DNA of 64,000 bases from Candidatus Bathyarchaeota archaeon (GCA_005888635.1 VBAW01000016.1:62001-126000); one strand, 5' to 3'. Counted from the stretch's first letter, positions 51,610-60,311 are shown. Made by a program: numbers and translations. The notes: generated from the letters alone by a model not told the origin.

Positions 51610-52563
51610 CCAATCCACCTAGGACCTGATGTGTCCAAGAACCTTTGCTAGTAGACTAGAACTCCATCTTAGCGCTATGATTGATCCTATATTGTCCGCA
51701 TTCGCAGTGGTCAAAGGGGTAGGGGAATCGCAATCTGCCTACTATCTCATAGAGGATCAGCAAGACCTCCTTCTTCGAAGCATAGTTTCGTCCTAGCTAC
51801 CTACGCACGCTTTTCGCTTGGTAAACTGAAGCGCTTTGGACACCCTCTTATCCATCATAGGATAACGCTCCTATCGATCGTCTATATCCGGCGATTTCAA
51901 GAATTGTGATCAGGGCTTGTCTTGTTACGAATGAAGAGACGTTCAAGCGGGTCAAGGAGATTGAGATAGTGGTGCTGAACCATTTCGCATAATAGACTCT
52001 CAAACTATCAGAGTGCCAAGAACGCCTACAGCAATAGGACATCCAGCCTAGGAACGTATGCTAAGAAGGGTCCCCTTGATGGGGTGACCAGGAGTCGAGA
52101 ACACAAAGAGAAGACAAGGCTCAACCCTCGGTCCGGATGGAAACTACACCACGACACACGCAAACAAAACCATCCAACACGCTACAACAACCCGAGAGAG
52201 ACCAGGCAAAACAGTCGAATTGGCTCCTGACAGTCGCGTGCAAACGCCTTTGGAGTCGCCTTAGAATCGAAAATTGTCCGTCCTTACGCTAATCCTCTCC
52301 AGTGCATGATGACACGCCAGCCGCCGGTGGTAACATCCTGAGGGTGCCTAGGAAGTCGCCCGGGAAATCGCCTGAGGGTCCAGGTCGATGACAAAATCCG
52401 CGTGACGGTTACGAGGATGCGAACGTGGTCGTTGATGCGACCCTGTTAAGATCCGGCTAGCAGTAGACCGTCTAGAAAGAAATGGGTATGCTGGTGAGTC
52501 CCGTGACGCAGAAAAGTGATTGATTCTGGAATCCCGTGAGTACGAATAATGGATCGGCTGTTC
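51610..52563. other. Long intergenic stretch with toxin remnant
   Basis: About 950 bp with no intact gene I can support. A 39-codon ORF at 51677-51796 (MIDPILSAFAVVKGVGESQS) is doubtful. A VapC remnant sits at 51918-51992. The part 52060-52540 is rich in short direct pieces such as GTGACG/GATGCGA and could hold an RNA, but no known motif is strong. Confidence 0.4.
51918..51992 (+). pseudogene. VapC C-terminal remnant, near-copy of the 49.9 kb toxin
   Basis: Reads CLVTNEETFKRVKEIEIVVLNHFA and TAA. It aligns closely to CFVTNDEKLKKVKEIEVILLKDYA, the end of vapC at 49958. Upstream bases do not continue the frame as PIN. A duplicated, largely deleted toxin gene. Confidence 0.65.
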
Positions 52564-52899
52564 TTAGGGTCGTCTGATGTTTGTTACTCGAAGCTTGAAT
52601 TGCAGCGTCTTCCCGGCCATGGGATGATTGCCGCTCCTCCCGTAAGCCTTCTCGGGTGGAATAACGACCTCCTTCTCCTCATTCACCTTCATACCCATCA
52701 ACGCCTCGTCAAAACCCTGAATCACCTTACCGGTTCCGAGAATCACCATCAAGGGGTGGTAGTCGCGGGCTGCATTGTATAGTCCCGCGCTCTTGGCTTC
52801 TTTCTCCATAGACGTATCGAATATCTTTCCGCCCGGGAATTTTCCGATATAGTGGACTGAGACGGTATCTCCTTTCTGCGCTTTCAGTTCTAAGCTCAT
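52564..52899 (-). CDS. FKBP-type peptidyl-prolyl isomerase
   Basis: 111 residues, a compact FKBP: KAQKGDTVSVHYIGKFPGGKIFDTS, MVILGTGKVIQGFDEALMGMKVNEEKEVVIPPEKAYG and LQFKLRVTNIRRP. The archaeal insert-in-flap domain of SlyD-like FKBPs is missing, so this is the minimal catalytic domain with a small insert (KEAKSAGLYNAARDYHP). Cytoplasmic folding helper. ATG at 52899, with TATA-like CTATTTAG about 30 bp upstream. Confidence 0.9.
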   Translation of the reverse strand: MSLELKAQKGDTVSVHYIGKFPGGKIFDTSMEKEAKSAGLYNAARDYHPLMVILGTGKVIQGFDEALMGMKVNEEKEVVIPPEKAYGRSGNHPMAGKTLQFKLRVTNIRRP

Positions 52900-53019
52900 G
52901 ATTCATTCGCTCACGGAGTTTGGTTTTGGGTCTAAATAGGTAACGGTGGACTCTGGTGTCTGAAGGAGATTTCTTCCCTCCGACCTAATTTATACGGAAC
53001 ATAGGGCACATCTCACGGC

Positions 53020-53298
53020 ATGATGGCTGAGAAGCAGACCCCGAAAGCTCGCTTCTCCACAAAGCTCCCGAATGGAGACTTCCTAGGAATCACCATATGG
53101 CCGGGAAAAACCGAACCATCCGCAGAGGTTGTTACGGTTCAGATACGACATCCAACCGGCGACAACTGGGAAACTACAGCCCGAATCGCGCTCTATCGCA
53201 CGCCAGATGGCAAGTATTCCCTACTTCCGGAAAGGCCGGTAACAAAGTCTTCAGAAAAGACGGAAGCAGTAACAGTAGCTGCGACAGAGGGAGATTAG
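53020..53298 (+). CDS. Conserved-looking small protein
   Basis: 92 residues: strands ARFSTKLPNGDFLGITIWPGK and AEVVTVQIRHPTGDNWETTARIALYRTPDGKYSLLPERP suggest a small beta sheet, then a disordered Ser/Thr/Glu tail. TATA box TTTATACGG at 52988-52997 puts the transcript start almost at the ATG (leaderless). Family not recognised. It is followed after 4 bp by a split-barrel protein. Confidence 0.6.
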   Translation: MMAEKQTPKARFSTKLPNGDFLGITIWPGKTEPSAEVVTVQIRHPTGDNWETTARIALYRTPDGKYSLLPERPVTKSSEKTEAVTVAATEGD

Positions 53299-53302
53299 GA
53301 AA

Positions 53303-53704
53303 ATGTCTACTAGCGAGTTAGTGTTGGAAGAGACCCCATACCTGAACCTCACGACGAGAGGCAGGAAGACAGGGCTGAAGCATGATGTTGAGCTCTGGTT
53401 CGCCTTCGAAGACGGAAGACTATACTTCCTTGCACACGAATCCTCTCACTGGTGGAAGAACGTCGTCAAGACTCCCAGAGTCGAAGTAGAGGTCTCGGAG
53501 ATCCTCTTCGAGGGAACAGGCAGACTTGTCCCAGAGAAACGTGAACACACATTCGAACTCTTCAGAGGCAAATACGGAAGGGACCAGGTAGAGCGATGGT
53601 ACGGCGGCGAGAGGTCAAAGAGGAAAGCGGTCGAGATTCAGCTCGGACGGGTCTTGGGAAAGAAGCCGAGCGGCAAAGGCAGCCTTATCGAGATAGCCAT
53701 ATAA
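53303..53704 (+). CDS. Split-beta-barrel F420/flavin-binding family protein (DUF385/PNPOx-like)
   Basis: 133 residues: YLNLTTRGRKTGLKHDVELWFAFEDGRLYFLAHESSHWWKNVVKTPRVEVEVSEILFEGTGRLV. The TRGRKTG loop and WWKNVVKTPRVEV helix-strand are typical of deazaflavin-dependent nitroreductase/F420-binding split barrels. It may reduce quinones or other acceptors with F420H2. It starts 4 bp after the preceding gene, indicating an operon. Exact activity unknown. Confidence 0.78.
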   Translation: MSTSELVLEETPYLNLTTRGRKTGLKHDVELWFAFEDGRLYFLAHESSHWWKNVVKTPRVEVEVSEILFEGTGRLVPEKREHTFELFRGKYGRDQVERWYGGERSKRKAVEIQLGRVLGKKPSGKGSLIEIAI

Positions 53705-53737
53705 CAAGTCAACAGAGCACCACAGGTCCGATAAGGT

Positions 53738-54001
53738 ATGGCGTACGGACTAGCGGAGGGGTTCAGAAAGACAGCCGTGCGGCTGGGTGGAAAGAAGAAG
53801 CGCCAAGCGGTGGTCATCGCAACTTTCGGCAACCACTTCACACTGAACGACGCGCTCGAAAAATTCCGGAAGGAAGGACTAACGTTCGAGACAGAGAAAG
53901 GGCACATCGTCAAGATATTCTTGGACAAGAATACGAAAGAGAGAGCGGAACAAGTCCGAAGTATCATTAGAGAAAACTTCGGTTACGTTGAACCGCTCTA
54001 G
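53738..54001 (+). CDS. Small alpha/beta protein
   Basis: 87 residues: basic start (GFRKTAVRLGGKKKRQAVVIATFGNHFTLNDALEKF), then TFETEKGHIVKIFLDKNTKERAEQVRSIIRENFGYVEPL. Alternating strand/helix suggests a ferredoxin-like fold. Not recognised. Same strand as its neighbours, 33 bp downstream of the split barrel. Confidence 0.55.
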   Translation: MAYGLAEGFRKTAVRLGGKKKRQAVVIATFGNHFTLNDALEKFRKEGLTFETEKGHIVKIFLDKNTKERAEQVRSIIRENFGYVEPL

Positions 54002-54045
54002 ATAGATACCAATTCAGACAATCTAGCTCGACGTTCCCTAGCACA

Positions 54046-54711
54046 ATGAAGATTCCGAAGTTCGTTACGATATCGTTCGATGTAGACAAGACCCTCTTCC
54101 GTCAGCCTGCACTCACCCAGGCGGCACGAGGCTTAGGGATCGGCAAGAAGTGGGACGCGATCGACCAGATGTATCATCGTAAACGGATAACTCTGAGACA
54201 GGCTCTCTTGCAACAGTTTCAGCTTCTCGTCGGGATGAAGCTCTTGGACATTTTAGCTGAAGTCTCCAGGGTCCCGATGATGCGGAACATCCGAGAGGCC
54301 GTTGACAAGCTCTTGGGCCTTGGACTGTCAGTGATCCTCTGCACCGACAATCCGGATTTTCTCTGTCAGTATTTAGTGGAACAATTCGGATTCCGCGGAT
54401 TCGTCTCGTCAAAAGTAGCCGTGAAGAACGGACTAATCATAGATGACATCGAGCCTCTACCGGACAAGAGGCTCGGCATCAGAAAGTACTGCGCATGGAT
54501 GAGCATTCCACTAAGCAAGACCGTCCACGTGGGAGATGGGCTGAATGATGTTCCCGTCTTTCGAGTAGTCGGCTATTCTATCGCCTTGAACGCTAGCCTT
54601 GAGAAGGCGAGGAGGGCGGCTTCACATCAAATGGAGACCGACGACCTGCTCGACGTTTACAGGCATATTCAGTCGGAAATGTCAAGCGCCTCGGCCTCTT
54701 TCTCTCCCTAG
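54046..54711 (+). CDS. HAD-superfamily hydrolase (phosphoserine phosphatase-like)
   Basis: 221 residues. Motif I SFDVDKTLF (DxDxT), motif II VILCTDNPD, and motif III/IV VHVGDGLNDVPVFR are all present, so phosphatase activity is plausible. The cap is a small helical insertion (RKRITLRQALLQQFQLLVGM). The sequence resembles SerB-type enzymes. Substrate unknown. ATG at 54046. Confidence 0.8.
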   Translation: MKIPKFVTISFDVDKTLFRQPALTQAARGLGIGKKWDAIDQMYHRKRITLRQALLQQFQLLVGMKLLDILAEVSRVPMMRNIREAVDKLLGLGLSVILCTDNPDFLCQYLVEQFGFRGFVSSKVAVKNGLIIDDIEPLPDKRLGIRKYCAWMSIPLSKTVHVGDGLNDVPVFRVVGYSIALNASLEKARRAASHQMETDDLLDVYRHIQSEMSSASASFSP

Positions 54712-54726
54712 AAGAGAGGAGGTTGT

Positions 54727-55254
54727 CTAGCATGATGACTTACTACGGTCAAGGGTTCCGCGAACTGCTTTTGCCCTTCGCCGATATCCGCGAAGAAGGA
54801 CGTAGCCCACGAGGATGAAGAATAGCGAATCGAGTGCCAAGAAGAGTGGATTGTAGATAGTGCCATTTGCTTGGATGCATGGGCGCGGGCAACTGGTCTG
54901 TTGGACCTTCCAGGTGAAGGGGACGCCATAGTTGCTGGCTGTGATACCGCCAGGGTTGGCTCCTTGGTCAGTCATAACCCAGCCAGTTGCGAGCGCTAGA
55001 AGGATTCCGACGGGAACGAGAGGAATAATCAATCGGATTGCCGGTACTAGCGTCCTCCGGGTCTGACTACGGACCAATAGAAATCCGGACACTCCTGAGA
55101 GGACTAGTCCAGCCAATGTGAATAGTGATGACCAATTCTCCTGGCCGACCGTTATCCCGGAACCGTAGGGCGCTGCCCAGAACGCTGCGCCGAACAGTAA
55201 CATCACTCCTCCAACGAGCCCGGGACAGAGCGCAACGAAAGCTGTAGTCTTCAT
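54727..55254 (-). CDS. Membrane protein with four predicted TM helices
   Basis: 175 residues from ATG at 55254 (MKTTAFVALCPGLVGGVMLLFG). Four hydrophobic segments (about 7-27, 41-61, 72-93 and 148-167) flank a polar extracellular part with two cysteines (QQTSCPRPCIQ). The C-terminus is basic (RRRAKAVRGTLDRSKSSC). The ORF-track start 38 codons further up adds unlikely sequence. Unknown function. Confidence 0.6.
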   Translation of the reverse strand: MKTTAFVALCPGLVGGVMLLFGAAFWAAPYGSGITVGQENWSSLFTLAGLVLSGVSGFLLVRSQTRRTLVPAIRLIIPLVPVGILLALATGWVMTDQGANPGGITASNYGVPFTWKVQQTSCPRPCIQANGTIYNPLFLALDSLFFILVGYVLLRGYRRRAKAVRGTLDRSKSSC

Positions 55255-55388
55255 GGCAAGAAGAGCGTCCGTACCTCGATAATAGTCGAGTTCAACCCAG
55301 CACCAAAGAAAAGAGTGACAGCCCCAGAAAGACCGCACGGCATACGCGGTACCAGATCCGAGAACCAAGACAAGTGAACAGTACTAGG

Positions 55389-56378
55389 TCAGTAAATTAG
55401 CCGGCTACTCAGGGCGAGCCTTTTCTTGTCCGTTACGAACGCGCATTCTTGGAGCCCCAACTTTCTGCCGAGATGGAGGGCCAAGTGTTGCAGACAGAAC
55501 ATGACTTGTAGAGTTCCCAGAAGAGGATAGCGCGTGTCACTCTTCAAAAGATGCACGTTGAAACCGCTCTTTGAAAGAACTCGAAACACTTCAGTCGTCT
55601 TCTGGTCCGAACTCGGAGCTAAGAATAGAAGATTGTCTGACTTCTCTTGGAGTGAGAAAAGCTGGGAATGCCCAAGCTGCTCTGTATGCTGGTATTGAGC
55701 CAATAGCCCCAGAACCTCGTGGATCTTGAAAGCTGCATACATTGCGAGAGCGTAGCCCGTCCCGGATCCGACGAACAGGAACCCTCCGCGAGGATCGACC
55801 CGCAAGTCTCGAGCCCACTCAGCTGCTTGTTGTTCAATCATGCGTACAGAGTCTAGTTTCGGTAATCGACGGAGCAGCGAGGCTACCGCAAGGAGGGAGG
55901 CCGAGAAACTCGCGGTTCCGGACGTAAGGATTCCCGGGCTCCTATATCGTAACCGAATTACATCGTCGCATTCTTTCGCGAGAGGGCTCTCCGGGTTCGC
56001 GGTTATTGCAACGCGCTTCTTCGCTAACCCTCTGACGCTTTTAGCAAGCTGTATGTTCGTTCTGGTTTTGCCGCTGACTGATGTTATGAAGAGGGTCTTG
56101 TTCCTAGCCACCTTCGGATAGAGCTGGAGCTCGAAAGGGTCTGCAGCGAACGCCTGCATATGGGACAAGTAATGGGCGAAGAGTGAGCTTGCGAGGGAGT
56201 CTCCTGAGCCGGTGAAAATGATGCTCGAAGGGTCAAGATTGCGAAAGCGGTCATATTTTCCGAGTTCGCGGGCGAATGCTGGAAGGTCTTCGACTTGGTT
56301 ATGGATTTCTTGCTCGATCGCATCGAGCGAGGATGTCTTACCCAGCGTTCTCTGCTGACTCTTGCCTATAGACGCCAC
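55389..56378 (-). CDS. SIS-domain sugar-phosphate isomerase-like protein
   Basis: 329 residues with two SIS domains. The first has IIFTGSGDSLASSLFAHYL and TLFITSVSGKTRTNIQLAKSV; the second has GGFLFVGSGTGYALAMYAAFKIHEVLGLLAQYQHTEQLGHSQLF. This resembles the isomerase half of GlmS/AgaS without the glutaminase. It probably handles a sugar-6-phosphate or amino-sugar. GTG at 56378; the first 40 nt overlap the zinc-ribbon gene. Confidence 0.8.
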   Translation of the reverse strand: MASIGKSQQRTLGKTSSLDAIEQEIHNQVEDLPAFARELGKYDRFRNLDPSSIIFTGSGDSLASSLFAHYLSHMQAFAADPFELQLYPKVARNKTLFITSVSGKTRTNIQLAKSVRGLAKKRVAITANPESPLAKECDDVIRLRYRSPGILTSGTASFSASLLAVASLLRRLPKLDSVRMIEQQAAEWARDLRVDPRGGFLFVGSGTGYALAMYAAFKIHEVLGLLAQYQHTEQLGHSQLFSLQEKSDNLLFLAPSSDQKTTEVFRVLSKSGFNVHLLKSDTRYPLLGTLQVMFCLQHLALHLGRKLGLQECAFVTDKKRLALSSRLIY

Positions 56379-56511
56379 CTGAGTAGGTCCATTTCTTCCC
56401 GCATTGCTTGCATTGGAGGTTGAATCCGGTCCGCCATCCGTCTGGGCTTCGTATCTCGCCGGTTATGGCGAGTTCTCCATGGCACGAGCACCGCGGGACA
56501 ATCCTTGACAA
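56338..56511 (-). CDS. Small zinc-ribbon protein overlapping the SIS gene
   Basis: 57 residues from TTG at 56511: SRIVPRCSCHGELAITGEIRSPDGWRTGFNLQCKQCGKKWTYSGGVY. The CSC and CKQC pairs form a zinc knuckle. The ORF-track start further up yields a less credible leader. It overlaps the SIS gene by 41 nt in another frame. May have a nucleic-acid or structural role. Confidence 0.5.
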   Translation of the reverse strand: MSRIVPRCSCHGELAITGEIRSPDGWRTGFNLQCKQCGKKWTYSGGVYRQESAENAG

Positions 56512-56661
56512 GACACTATCGGTCGCTCGATGGCGGAATAAATGCAATTTGCGATCCGAATGTTTCAAGCGTTATGCTAGGAGAATTTTTCGGCGCGGCT
56601 TCAGTTATTCTTATATGCTTTGCCCCGTCATACGTAGACTATAGGTATTTCGAATGGTCCG

Positions 56662-56928
56662 TTGGGATATTCGAAAACTGAGAGCGTGAAGAAAAAAACG
56701 TCGTATAAGGTCATGGTGGCCTTCGGCGAACAGACCTACACTCTTCTTAGCGACGAGGCTCGTGCACGCGGAATAACAATTCAGGAGCTTCTCCGTGCGG
56801 TCGTCATACCTGACTGGTTCAAGGCAAAGTATGAGCCTGTTCCACGACAAAGTCCGGTCATCGAACGGAGGACGAGAGAGGAGGAGCCTGTGGTGCCCTA
56901 CTCGTTCTCAAACAAGCTCAGATACTAG
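56662..56928 (+). CDS. Ribbon-helix-helix-like small protein
   Basis: 88 residues. The core TSYKVMVAFGEQTYTLLSDEARARGITIQELLRAVVIPDWF has the strand-helix-helix pattern of RHH regulators; a disordered charged tail follows (VPRQSPVIERRTREEEPVVPYS). GTG/TTG-like start at 56662 and a TATA box TCTTATATG at about 56607. Likely DNA-binding. Confidence 0.6.
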   Translation: MGYSKTESVKKKTSYKVMVAFGEQTYTLLSDEARARGITIQELLRAVVIPDWFKAKYEPVPRQSPVIERRTREEEPVVPYSFSNKLRY

Positions 56929-57017
56929 TTCCAGCCACCCAAACTTCTTTTTTCATCCTTCGGCATAGTTGCGGTCTCGATCCCGATTTGTGGTCTAGGA
57001 ATTTGTTTAAGCTCGGG

Positions 57018-57333
57018 CTAATTCAAATCATAAGGCGGATACTCAAGCTTCCATAATTGTTGATGTCCTCCGCGCCCCATTCCCCCGAGATATGAAACGA
57101 TTAGAAACCCGATCAAGCCAATGAAAAAGAATACTAAACTTCGAACTAGAAACATCAAAGAGAAACCGACAACCATGAGTCCTATTCCTGCACTAAATAT
57201 GGCGACGTTGCGCGGAATGAATTTTCTGCCAGGCCGAGCCACCGGCACAAGAGTAAGGTCTACCTTACAATTCACGCATGCTTCTTGAGCGTCGGGATCT
57301 TGCGCGAAAGCCGCACTGGGGGCAGACTTTCAC
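57018..57333 (-). pseudogene. Zinc-ribbon membrane protein split by a frameshift
   Basis: GTG at 57333 opens KVCPQCGF; after a one-base shift near 57305 the sequence continues AQDPDAQEACVNCKVDLTLVPVARPGRKF and two TM helices (NVAIFSAGIGLMVVGFSLMFLV and LVFFFIGLIGFLIVSYL). Joined, this is the common archaeal CPxCGxxNP...CxxC plus TM architecture. The ORF track shows only the second part (57018-57275). Either a recent pseudogene or an assembly error. Confidence 0.6.
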
Positions 57334-57638
57334 CAAGGGAGAGACGATCACACTTCTTACCTTGCTTCGTAGTTTAGCGTTCCGATTCCGATCATTCACT
57401 CTTCTAGGGACAGTCCGTTGAGAACGAAAAGCCCGATTGGTGATGCTCGTACAACCGGAGCGTGTTCAGCGAGCACTCGGGATCGTGGTCTAAACTGAAG
57501 GTGCCTGCACGATTCATTGATAAGTCAGACCAACACCAAACTTCTTGGCGGCATAAGCCCAAAACTAGAACCTCCTCCCCGCCTTACCCGTAACCGCGAA
57601 ACCTTGCTGAAAAGGCATAATGGGCGATCTAAGCTTTA
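57334..57638. other. Intergenic region without assigned gene
   Basis: About 305 bp. It contains a GGTGATGC element near 57441 and CTGA near 57499, which could mimic C/D-box RNA signals but without convincing companions, and no long coding frame. Confidence 0.35.
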
Positions 57639-57878
57639 GTGGTGGAGGGTTTTTCGCTCGGTGATCCTCTTTTGGGATTAGTAGGTAGCCAATTGGTCAA
57701 TCCGGCCGTAACAAGGAGGTTCTGTCCAAAGTGCCATTCTGAAAATATTATTCTCTGGATGGGCGGATACACTGGAGCAATGTATCGGTGTCCTGACTGC
57801 GGTTACACTGGACCCGTAGTCATCGAGACCGACGGCTCTATTCCATCCGGGGAGTCGGAAGTCGACGAGAAGGAATAG
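57639..57878 (+). CDS. Zinc-ribbon protein
   Basis: 79 residues; the core RRFCPKCHSENIILWMGGYTGAMYRCPDCGYTGPVVIETDG is a TFIIS/RPA12-like ribbon (CPxC...CPxCG). The acidic tail ends ESEVDEKE. The first 25 residues from GTG at 57639 (SLGDPLLGLVGSQLVNPAV) are less certain. Stand-alone, convergent with kbl. Confidence 0.6.
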   Translation: MVEGFSLGDPLLGLVGSQLVNPAVTRRFCPKCHSENIILWMGGYTGAMYRCPDCGYTGPVVIETDGSIPSGESEVDEKE

Positions 57879-57923
57879 ACGGCCCTAGATTCGAAAGGTA
57901 ATGTCTTTTCTCACTCAGTTGGA

Positions 57924-59126
57924 TCAGATCAGAGATAGTTTCTTCCCAGCTTTCTGGAAGGCATCGGCAGCTTGATCGAGATCCTTCTTGGTATGTGCGC
58001 TTGTCACGATCGTCCGGATTCTCGCCTTGTCTTTGCCCACCATCGGAAATACTATCGGAAGAACGAACACTCCGAGCCTGAACATTTCGTCCGCGAGTTT
58101 GTGGGCTTTCCCGCTCTCGCCGACCATGACTGGAGTGATTGGTGTCTCGCTCTGTCCCGTGTCGAAGCCCAGCTCCTTCAATGCTTTCTTGAAGTATCGG
58201 GTATTGTCCCAGAGCTTCTTCACCAGCGACGGATTCTTCTTCAACAGCTGTATCGCGGCGATGCAGGCTCCCGGGACACCAGGCGGTTGAGACCCTGAGA
58301 GGAGATAGCTTCGGACCTTGTTCTGAAGATAAGTGCACAAGTCTTTCGAGCCAACAACGTAACCCCCAACACAACCGAAGGCCTTGGAGAATGTCCCCAT
58401 GTCAACATCGACCTTTCCTTCAAGGTGGAAGTGGTTTGTGATTCCCCGTCCGTTCTCGCCCAGGACTCCATCGCCATGAGCATCGTCAACGTACGTTATG
58501 GCTTGATACTTCATCGCTAAGTCTACGATGTCTTTGAGGGGAGCGATGTCCCCATCCATGCTGAAAACTCCGTCAGTAATGATGAGAATCCTTCGAAAAC
58601 GATCAGTATTCTGCAGCTGCTTTTCTAGATCGCTGATGTCTTTGTGTTTGTAAACTCGCCTCTCAGCCTTGGTCATTCGACAGCCGTCGATGATGCTTCC
58701 GTGGTTGAGCTCGTCACTGATGATTAGGTCTCTTTCATCCACCAGGGCGAGGATTGTTCCCGCGTTCGTAGCATAGCCCGATTGAAATGTGATTGAGGCT
58801 TCAGCCCGCCGATATTCGGCGAGAATCTTCTCCAGCTTCAGATGGATGTCCATGGTACCCGCGATAACTCGTACCGATCCAGACCCTGCACCATACTTTC
58901 GTGTAGCAGTAATCGCAGCTTGCTTCAGCTTCGGGTGATTAGCCAAACCGAGATAATTGTTGGAACATAGAACCAGGACATTCTTGCCGTCAACTCTGGC
59001 ATGTGGGGCTGATGGGCTCTGAAGAGTCCGGATGCGCCAAAGCAGATCGTCGCGGTCAAGGCCCTCTAGCTCTCTACGCAGACTATCAAGCAGAGGTTCT
59101 CTTTGCAGGTTGGATTGCTGGCTCAT
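57924..59126 (-). CDS. kbl: Glycine C-acetyltransferase (2-amino-3-ketobutyrate CoA ligase)
   Basis: 400-residue alpha-oxoamine synthase with PLP. CSNNYLGLANHPKL, SGYATNAGTILALVDERD, ITDGVFSMDGDIAPL, YVDDAHGDGVLG and the PLP-lysine segment DMGTFSKAFGCVGGYVVG are all present. It cleaves 2-amino-3-ketobutyrate with CoA to glycine and acetyl-CoA, the second step of threonine catabolism. It is divergent from a threonine-dehydrogenase-like gene, supporting this assignment over KBL-like biotin enzymes (BioF). Confidence 0.9.
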   Translation of the reverse strand: MSQQSNLQREPLLDSLRRELEGLDRDDLLWRIRTLQSPSAPHARVDGKNVLVLCSNNYLGLANHPKLKQAAITATRKYGAGSGSVRVIAGTMDIHLKLEKILAEYRRAEASITFQSGYATNAGTILALVDERDLIISDELNHGSIIDGCRMTKAERRVYKHKDISDLEKQLQNTDRFRRILIITDGVFSMDGDIAPLKDIVDLAMKYQAITYVDDAHGDGVLGENGRGITNHFHLEGKVDVDMGTFSKAFGCVGGYVVGSKDLCTYLQNKVRSYLLSGSQPPGVPGACIAAIQLLKKNPSLVKKLWDNTRYFKKALKELGFDTGQSETPITPVMVGESGKAHKLADEMFRLGVFVLPIVFPMVGKDKARIRTIVTSAHTKKDLDQAADAFQKAGKKLSLI

Positions 59127-59151
59127 TTCTGATCATGGTGATCCGTACCTG

Positions 59152-59211
59152 CGTAAAACGCTTTACAATAGGTTTCATTCTCCGTCAATTCAGACTGACA
59201 AACGTTTTACG
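59152..59211. promoter_or_regulatory. Inverted repeat CGTAAAACG / CGTTTTACG between kbl and tdh
   Basis: CGTAAAACG at 59152-59160 and its exact complement-reverse CGTTTTACG at 59203-59211, centres 51 bp apart, in the 123-bp region between the divergent genes. The first copy lies in GCGTAAAACGC, itself a short palindrome. It may be an operator controlling both genes. Confidence 0.45.
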
Positions 59212-59249
59212 GTCGACCTAAACGCCGGGGAACAGTTCAAGGGAATCAT

Positions 59250-60311
59250 TTGAAAGAGCAAATGCACGCTGTCGTCAAGACTGTTCCAGGTCCAGGTGCT
59301 GTCTACGAGCCGTGGCCTTTCGCTCCCAAGCCGGGTCTGAGAGACGTTCAGGTCCGAGTTGAGGCTACTTCGATCTGTGGAACGGATATGCAGATCTATG
59401 ATTGGCACGAACTGATGGCTAAGCGGGTCAAGCCTCCTCTCGTAATGGGTCACGAGTTCGCGGGAAAGGTGGTGGAAGCGGGAAAGCAGGTCTCTGACCT
59501 CAGAGAGGGTGACATTGTCTCTGGCGAGACTCACATTAACTGTGGAAGATGCTTCCAGTGTCGCACAGGGAATGGTCATGTCTGCGAAAGGATGCTCCTT
59601 CGGGGAGTCGATACCGGCGGGTGCTTCGCTGAGTATCATACCCTTCACGAGAGTAGCGCGTGGCTCAACGACAAGAGAATTCCCATTGAGACGGCTAGCG
59701 CGCAAGAACCGTTGGGTAACGCTGTTCACGCTGCTTCTTCGGCAGACATACCTGCACACACGGTCGCAGTCTTCGGCTGTGGTCCGATAGGCGCATGTCT
59801 AATTGGGCTTTGCAAATCGTTCGGAGCCAGCAAGATCTTCGGAATCGACATCGTAGAATACAGATTGAACTTGGCGAAGAAGATGGGTGGAGATGTCCTC
59901 ATCGACGGATCCAAAGAGAAAGTTGTCGATACCATCATGAAAATGACCGACGGACGCGGCGTTGACGTCTTCTTTGAAATGTCAGGTGCGCCGCCATCGT
60001 TCGAAGAAGGATTCAGGGTCCTTCGCCCTGGGGGAACTGCTGTCCTATTCGGGCTGCCCTCGAAGAACGTCGAGTTCGATGTGGCGAACTGGATCGTTTT
60101 CAAAGACGCAAACGTCCAAGGGGTCTTCGGGCGTCGATTGTGGAGTACGTGGTACAAGACAGCGGAGGTGTTGAAGGCCGGAGAAGTGGACCTCTCAAAA
60201 GTGATTACTCACAGGTTTGCGCTGGAAGAGTTCGCGAAGGCCTTTGCGCTCATGAAGTCGGGCCGCTGCGGAAAAATCGTCATGTATCCGAATCGGAAAC
60301 CGCCCAGTTAG
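59250..60311 (+). CDS. tdh: Zinc-dependent L-threonine 3-dehydrogenase-like alcohol dehydrogenase
   Basis: 353 residues, MDR superfamily. The catalytic zinc site is in ATSICGTDMQIYDWHE and MGHEFAGKVV; four cysteines of the structural zinc are in NCGRCFQCRTGNGHVCERM. The NAD-binding glycine motif is VAVFGCGPIGACLIGLC. Next to kbl it most likely oxidises threonine to 2-amino-3-ketobutyrate. TTG at 59250, or ATG at 59262 (MHAVVKTVPG). Sugar or other polyol dehydrogenase activity is the alternative. Confidence 0.88.
   Translation: MKEQMHAVVKTVPGPGAVYEPWPFAPKPGLRDVQVRVEATSICGTDMQIYDWHELMAKRVKPPLVMGHEFAGKVVEAGKQVSDLREGDIVSGETHINCGRCFQCRTGNGHVCERMLLRGVDTGGCFAEYHTLHESSAWLNDKRIPIETASAQEPLGNAVHAASSADIPAHTVAVFGCGPIGACLIGLCKSFGASKIFGIDIVEYRLNLAKKMGGDVLIDGSKEKVVDTIMKMTDGRGVDVFFEMSGAPPSFEEGFRVLRPGGTAVLFGLPSKNVEFDVANWIVFKDANVQGVFGRRLWSTWYKTAEVLKAGEVDLSKVITHRFALEEFAKAFALMKSGRCGKIVMYPNRKPPS

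Noticed and set aside
52300-52380. Box C/D sRNA candidate (ATGATGA at 52306, CTGA at 52338 and 52372)
   Set aside because: No C' box between the two CTGA and no terminal stem; motif hits of this length occur by chance.
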